A stretch of DNA of 16,215 nucleotides from Patulibacter sp041648495 (GTDB lineage Bacteria > Actinomycetota > Thermoleophilia > Solirubrobacterales > Solirubrobacteraceae): positions 1-16,215 of the forward strand of contig JBAZOW010000048.1 in assembly GCA_041648495.1 (NCBI GenBank). Direction: 5' to 3'. This document shows, piece after piece, positions 13,141-16,215 of this stretch. Numbering within the stretch: the first letter of the stretch is position 1; every line of letters begins with the position of its first letter. A model generated the notes under the pieces. That model had not been told where the DNA came from. It saw only the letters and a list, made by a program, of their open reading frames with translations, and did no database searches. A program made the translations under genes and the position numbers.

Positions 13141-14214
13141 ATGCCCACAGCCATCGTCACCGGATCCGGCGGTCTGATCGGATCGGCATCCGTCGAGCAT
13201 TTCGTCGCCAACGGGTTCGACGTCATCGGCATCGAGAACGACATGCGGTCGCGGTTCTTCGGACCGGAAGCGTCCACCGCGCGGACGACGCAGCGTCTGC
13301 TGGACGCCTTCCCCGGGCAGTTCCGCTCGGTCGACATGGACATTCGCGATACCGACGGGATCCGCAAGCTCGTCCGCGACAACGCCGCGCAGCTGGAGCT
13401 GGTGATCCACACCGCAGCGCAGCCGTCCCACGACTGGGCGGCCTCCGACGCGATCGCCGACTTCACGGTCAACGCCAACGGCACGCTGAATCTGCTGGAG
13501 GCCGTGCGCCACGAGAAGCCCGAGGCGACGTTCATCCACATGTCGACCAACAAGGTCTACGGGGACCAACCGAACTTCCTGCCGCTGATCGAGACCGATA
13601 CGCGGCTCGAGCTGCCGGAGGACCATCCGTTCTACACCGGCATCGACACCTCGATGTCGATCGATCACTGCATGCATTCGATCTTCGGCGCTTCGAAGGT
13701 CGCGTCCGACGTGATGGTGCAGGAGTACGGCCGCTACTTCGACATGCCCACGGTGTGCTTCCGCGGCGGGTGCCTCACCGGGCCGTCCCACGCGGGGGCC
13801 AAGCTGCACGGGTTCCTCAGCTACCTGATGAAGTGCACCGTCACCGGCACCCCGTACACGATCTTCGGCTACGGCGGCAAGCAGGTCCGCGACAACATCC
13901 ACGCCGCCGACGTGGTCAAGGCGTTCGCGTTGTTCCACGGGGCGCCGACCGCCGCGGCCGTCTACAACCTCGGCGGCGGTCGCGAGAGCAACGTCTCGAT
14001 GCTCGAGGCGATCGCGCTCTGCCAGCAGATCTCCGGTCGCGAGCTGGAGTACACGTTGTCGGACGAGAACCGTGCCGGCGACCACCGTTGGTACGTCAGC
14101 GACTTCTCGGACTTCGGGCGCCGGTACCCGGAGTTCCGGTTGGAGTACGGCATCCGGGACGTGCTGCAGGAGATCCACGACGTCAACGTCGAGCACTGGG
14201 GAGCCGCGGTCTGA
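13141..14214 (+). CDS. Extended SDR sugar-nucleotide epimerase/dehydratase, CDP-paratose 2-epimerase-like
   Basis: 357 aa. An NAD-binding Rossmann fold starts at residue 4 (TGSGGLIGS). Then come DMDIRD, TAAQPSHDWA, the family motif STNKVYG at 135-141 (S135/T136), HSIFGASK at 179-186, CFRGGCLTGP and GGKQVRDNIHAADV. The normal YxxxK catalytic pair is here F182xxxK186. I recall this F-G-A-S-K form in a widespread group annotated as NAD-dependent epimerase or CDP-paratose (tyvelose) 2-epimerase-like, so it may be a group feature rather than a defect. Likely role: convert a nucleotide sugar used by the operon. Substrate is not established. It overlaps the next methyltransferase by one base (TGATG), implying coupled translation. 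Confidence 0.85.
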   Translation: MPTAIVTGSGGLIGSASVEHFVANGFDVIGIENDMRSRFFGPEASTARTTQRLLDAFPGQFRSVDMDIRDTDGIRKLVRDNAAQLELVIHTAAQPSHDWAASDAIADFTVNANGTLNLLEAVRHEKPEATFIHMSTNKVYGDQPNFLPLIETDTRLELPEDHPFYTGIDTSMSIDHCMHSIFGASKVASDVMVQEYGRYFDMPTVCFRGGCLTGPSHAGAKLHGFLSYLMKCTVTGTPYTIFGYGGKQVRDNIHAADVVKAFALFHGAPTAAAVYNLGGGRESNVSMLEAIALCQQISGRELEYTLSDENRAGDHRWYVSDFSDFGRRYPEFRLEYGIRDVLQEIHDVNVEHWGAAV

Positions 14215-14954
14215 TGGGCTTGCGCCCGCAGACCCGGGGCGACGGCTCTGCACCACCCGATCGTGTGCCGCTGCCGGCTCGCTACCAGGACGTCTGGGAC
14301 GCGCCGTTCCGCGCGGCGATCGAACGCGAGCTGCGCCCCGGAATGACGATCCTCGACGTCGGCTCCGGCCGCAATCCGACCCTGCCCCTCGACGAACGGC
14401 CCGCCGGGACCACCTACGTCGGTCTCGACCTCTCACCGGACGAGCTGAACGCCGCCGGAGCCGGCGCGTACGACGAGCACGCGGTGGCCGACGTCGGAGC
14501 CCTCCAGGACCAGCTGATCGGCCGGTTCGACCTGATCGTCAGCTGGCAGGTGCTGGAGCACGTCGAGGATCTGGGGGCCGCGTTCGCCTGCATGCGGGCG
14601 TACCTCAAACCCGGTGGAGTGCTGGTCGCCATGTTCTCGGGCGGACGCTCGGCGTTCGCGCTCGTCAACCGGGTGGTGCCGTTCCACATCGGGGCGCCGA
14701 TCGTGAAGAAGATCATGGGCCGGTCGGACCGCAATCCGGTCTTCCCCGCGTACTACGACCGGTGCACCGCAGGCGCCCTCCGCAGGATGTTGCGAGACTG
14801 GGCCGCCGTGGAGATCGCTCCGTTCTACGCCGGCGCCCGGTACTTCGGCTTCTCCAAGCTCGCGATGCAGACGTACCTGGCGTACGAGAACCGGATCGCG
14901 CGACGCCGCCGGGAAGATCTGGCGACGCACTACCTCCTCGTCGCGCGCAGGTGA
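14214..14954 (+). CDS. Class I SAM-dependent methyltransferase
   Basis: 246 aa. The Rossmann methyltransferase core has motif I ILDVGSGRNP at residues 46-55, then YVGLDLSPDEL (acidic end of strand 2), ADVGAL, and the post-motif strand FDLIVSWQVLEHV. A conserved-looking C-terminal part (GRSDRNPVFPAYYDRCT) follows, which may bind the acceptor. The frame is open far upstream (to 13755), but the start ATG 14214 is chosen because TGATG overlaps the epimerase stop and GGGGAG lies about 10 nt upstream. It overlaps the flippase gene at its end (GTGA). Function: methylate a sugar or lipid-linked intermediate (inference from operon). Confidence 0.9.
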   Translation: MGLRPQTRGDGSAPPDRVPLPARYQDVWDAPFRAAIERELRPGMTILDVGSGRNPTLPLDERPAGTTYVGLDLSPDELNAAGAGAYDEHAVADVGALQDQLIGRFDLIVSWQVLEHVEDLGAAFACMRAYLKPGGVLVAMFSGGRSAFALVNRVVPFHIGAPIVKKIMGRSDRNPVFPAYYDRCTAGALRRMLRDWAAVEIAPFYAGARYFGFSKLAMQTYLAYENRIARRRREDLATHYLLVARR

Positions 14955-16215
14955 CCGACAGCCGATCCCCCCGGTTGCTCCGGTCGATCGCGAAGGCCCT
15001 GGGCTCGTCGATCCTGATCCAGGCCTTCGTCCTGGTGAGCGGGATCGCCGCCGCCCGGCTGCTTGGCCCTACGGACCGCGGCTACCTGGCGTTGATCTGG
15101 ACGGTCTCCCTGACCGTGTCGCAACTCGGTTCCCTAGGGCTGCCTCTCGCCGTAACGCACGCGATCGCCAGCGGCCACCGCACCCCAAGCGAGCTCTTCC
15201 GTGACATGCGCCGCTCGATTGCGGTGCAGGTCATTGCAGTGATGCTCGTCCATGCCGCGTGCTTGACCGCCTTGGTGTCGTTCACCGCCACGCCATCCGG
15301 GGCTGCGTGGACCAGCGTCCTGGTGATGCCGGCGATGCTGCTCCAGATGTTCACGCTGGCCGTGTTCCAAGGGGCTCACGACGAGCGTGCACTCCACCGT
15401 CTCCGGGTGCTACCCGTCGGCTTGTACGCCGGGGCTCTGCTGACCCTGGCCGTCGTCCCCGAGCACTCCCTGCTGGCGGTGTCCCTCGCTTGGACATTGA
15501 GTTACGTCGTCGCTGCTGGCTTCTCGCTCGTCGCTGCCCGCCCCGTGCTGACCGCAGCGCCGCAAGCCTCACGCACCCCCCTGAACACGACCGAGCGCCG
15601 TGACATGCGGCGCTTCGGCTATCGATCGCTTCTCGGTTGGGCCTCGCCAACCGAGACCTTCCGAATCGACCAGTTGATCGTCGGTCTAGTGCTGTCTGCC
15701 CACAGCCTCGGGCTGTATGTCGCCGCGCTCGCGTTCACGAACCTTCCGCGGTTCATCGCCCAGGGAATCGGCCTCGTCGCATACCCTGCCGTCAGCCGGG
15801 CAAGCACCCCGGGCGAGAAGCGTGCGGCGATCCGCCGCTACGTCCTACTGGGCGGGGGGATCTCCATCGTCGCGTGCGGCGTGCTGGCGGTCGCGGCTGA
15901 GATCCTGATGTCGATCGCGTTCGGTTCGAGTTTCACCGACGCCGCAGGTCCACTCAGAGTTCTCTTGCTCGGCACCGCAGTGCTTTGTGTCCGGCGCGTG
16001 CTCACCGATGCCGTTCGAGGCGCCGGCCTGGAGACAGCCGGTTCCCAGGCGGAGATCCTCTCTTGGTTCGTGCTTGTGCCCGCGCTGTTCGCCGGAGCGC
16101 CCTTCGGGCTCTACGGCGTAGCGACGGCAATCGTCGTCTCTTACGTCGTGAGCCTCGGCGCGCTCTCCGTGCTGACCGTCAGGGGACTCGGCGCTGACTG
16201 GAGCGGGCCGACCCC
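14951..16215 (+). CDS. Wzx-like polysaccharide flippase, 3' truncated by the window end
   Basis: 421 complete codons without a stop, running off the window. The start GTG 14951 overlaps the methyltransferase stop (GTGA). The product is almost all hydrophobic helices (about 12), beginning with SILIQAFVLVSGIAAARLLGP, typical of the MOP/Wzx polysaccharide transporter family. Motifs such as RLLGPTDRGYLAL, RRFGYRSLLGW and RIDQLIVGLVLSAHSLGLYVAALAF match the usual helix 1 and helix 7-8 regions. It would flip undecaprenyl-linked repeat units to the outer membrane face for the Wzy-like polymerase. Codons ending in A or T (TTG, GCA, CTA, CCA, GGT, CAA) are noticeably more frequent than upstream, suggesting a different origin or weaker selection. 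Confidence 0.9.
   Translation, partial: MTDSRSPRLLRSIAKALGSSILIQAFVLVSGIAAARLLGPTDRGYLALIWTVSLTVSQLGSLGLPLAVTHAIASGHRTPSELFRDMRRSIAVQVIAVMLVHAACLTALVSFTATPSGAAWTSVLVMPAMLLQMFTLAVFQGAHDERALHRLRVLPVGLYAGALLTLAVVPEHSLLAVSLAWTLSYVVAAGFSLVAARPVLTAAPQASRTPLNTTERRDMRRFGYRSLLGWASPTETFRIDQLIVGLVLSAHSLGLYVAALAFTNLPRFIAQGIGLVAYPAVSRASTPGEKRAAIRRYVLLGGGISIVACGVLAVAAEILMSIAFGSSFTDAAGPLRVLLLGTAVLCVRRVLTDAVRGAGLETAGSQAEILSWFVLVPALFAGAPFGLYGVATAIVVSYVVSLGALSVLTVRGLGADWSGPT

Noticed and set aside
10802..14436. Long minus-strand frames across the glycan operon (10802-12931, 12300-13553, 12859-14436)
   Set aside because: They are antisense to five genes with clear family motifs and operon-style overlaps; the predicted products are His/Asp/Val-rich low complexity without domains.

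Overview
The window is very G+C-rich, has mostly C/G-ending codons and many GTG starts, and carries a reductase/desaturase pair resembling the mycobacterial DesA3 system. Together with RTX-like and signal-peptide proteins of a recognisable style, this suggests a high-GC actinobacterium, most likely class Thermoleophilia (Solirubrobacterales or Patulibacter-like). That taxonomic guess comes from remembered protein flavour, not from a search. No rRNA, tRNA, CRISPR array, insertion sequence or origin was seen.

Region 1 (1-3512, plus strand): a 5'-truncated flavin/2Fe-2S oxidoreductase is followed by a three-histidine-box acyl desaturase, which together look like an electron-transfer and lipid-desaturation unit. 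A 70-aa helical protein and a Nudix hydrolase follow, each with its own promoter placed directly in front of the start codon (leaderless style).

Region 2 (3509-4362, minus strand): two small related proteins, a 141-aa coiled-coil/winged-helix protein and a 105-aa protein that keeps only the coiled-coil part. They are separated by a terminator-like hairpin and a cluster of TGTGA/TCACA half-sites.

Region 3 (4577-10653): surface and secretion genes around a divergent promoter. On the minus strand are a secreted protein with a regular 9-residue repeat followed by RTX Ca2+-binding repeats, a secreted clan-A-like glycoside hydrolase, and a signal-peptide protein with a C-terminal membrane anchor. 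On the plus strand are a Wzy/O-antigen-ligase-like membrane protein with a helical-repeat tail and a small single-pass membrane protein. An ECF-type sigma factor gene converges on the latter.

Region 4 (10850-16215, plus strand): a tight five-gene glycan-assembly operon. It holds a polyprenyl-phosphate sugar-1-phosphate transferase, an FkbM-type methyltransferase, an extended-SDR sugar-nucleotide epimerase with Phe in place of the catalytic Tyr, a class I SAM methyltransferase, and a Wzx-like flippase running off the end of the window. Regions 3 and 4 together form a plausible Wzx/Wzy-type exopolysaccharide locus: priming transferase, tailoring enzymes, flippase, polymerase, a secreted hydrolase and a cell-surface repeat protein.

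The main non-obvious signals are a shared promoter-like box (GTCAGRM-N17-TANNNC) in front of three surface-gene units, a recurrent leaderless promoter geometry, the substituted epimerase active site, and a sigma-factor/membrane-protein pair inside the glycan locus. No clearly new biological system is demonstrated.
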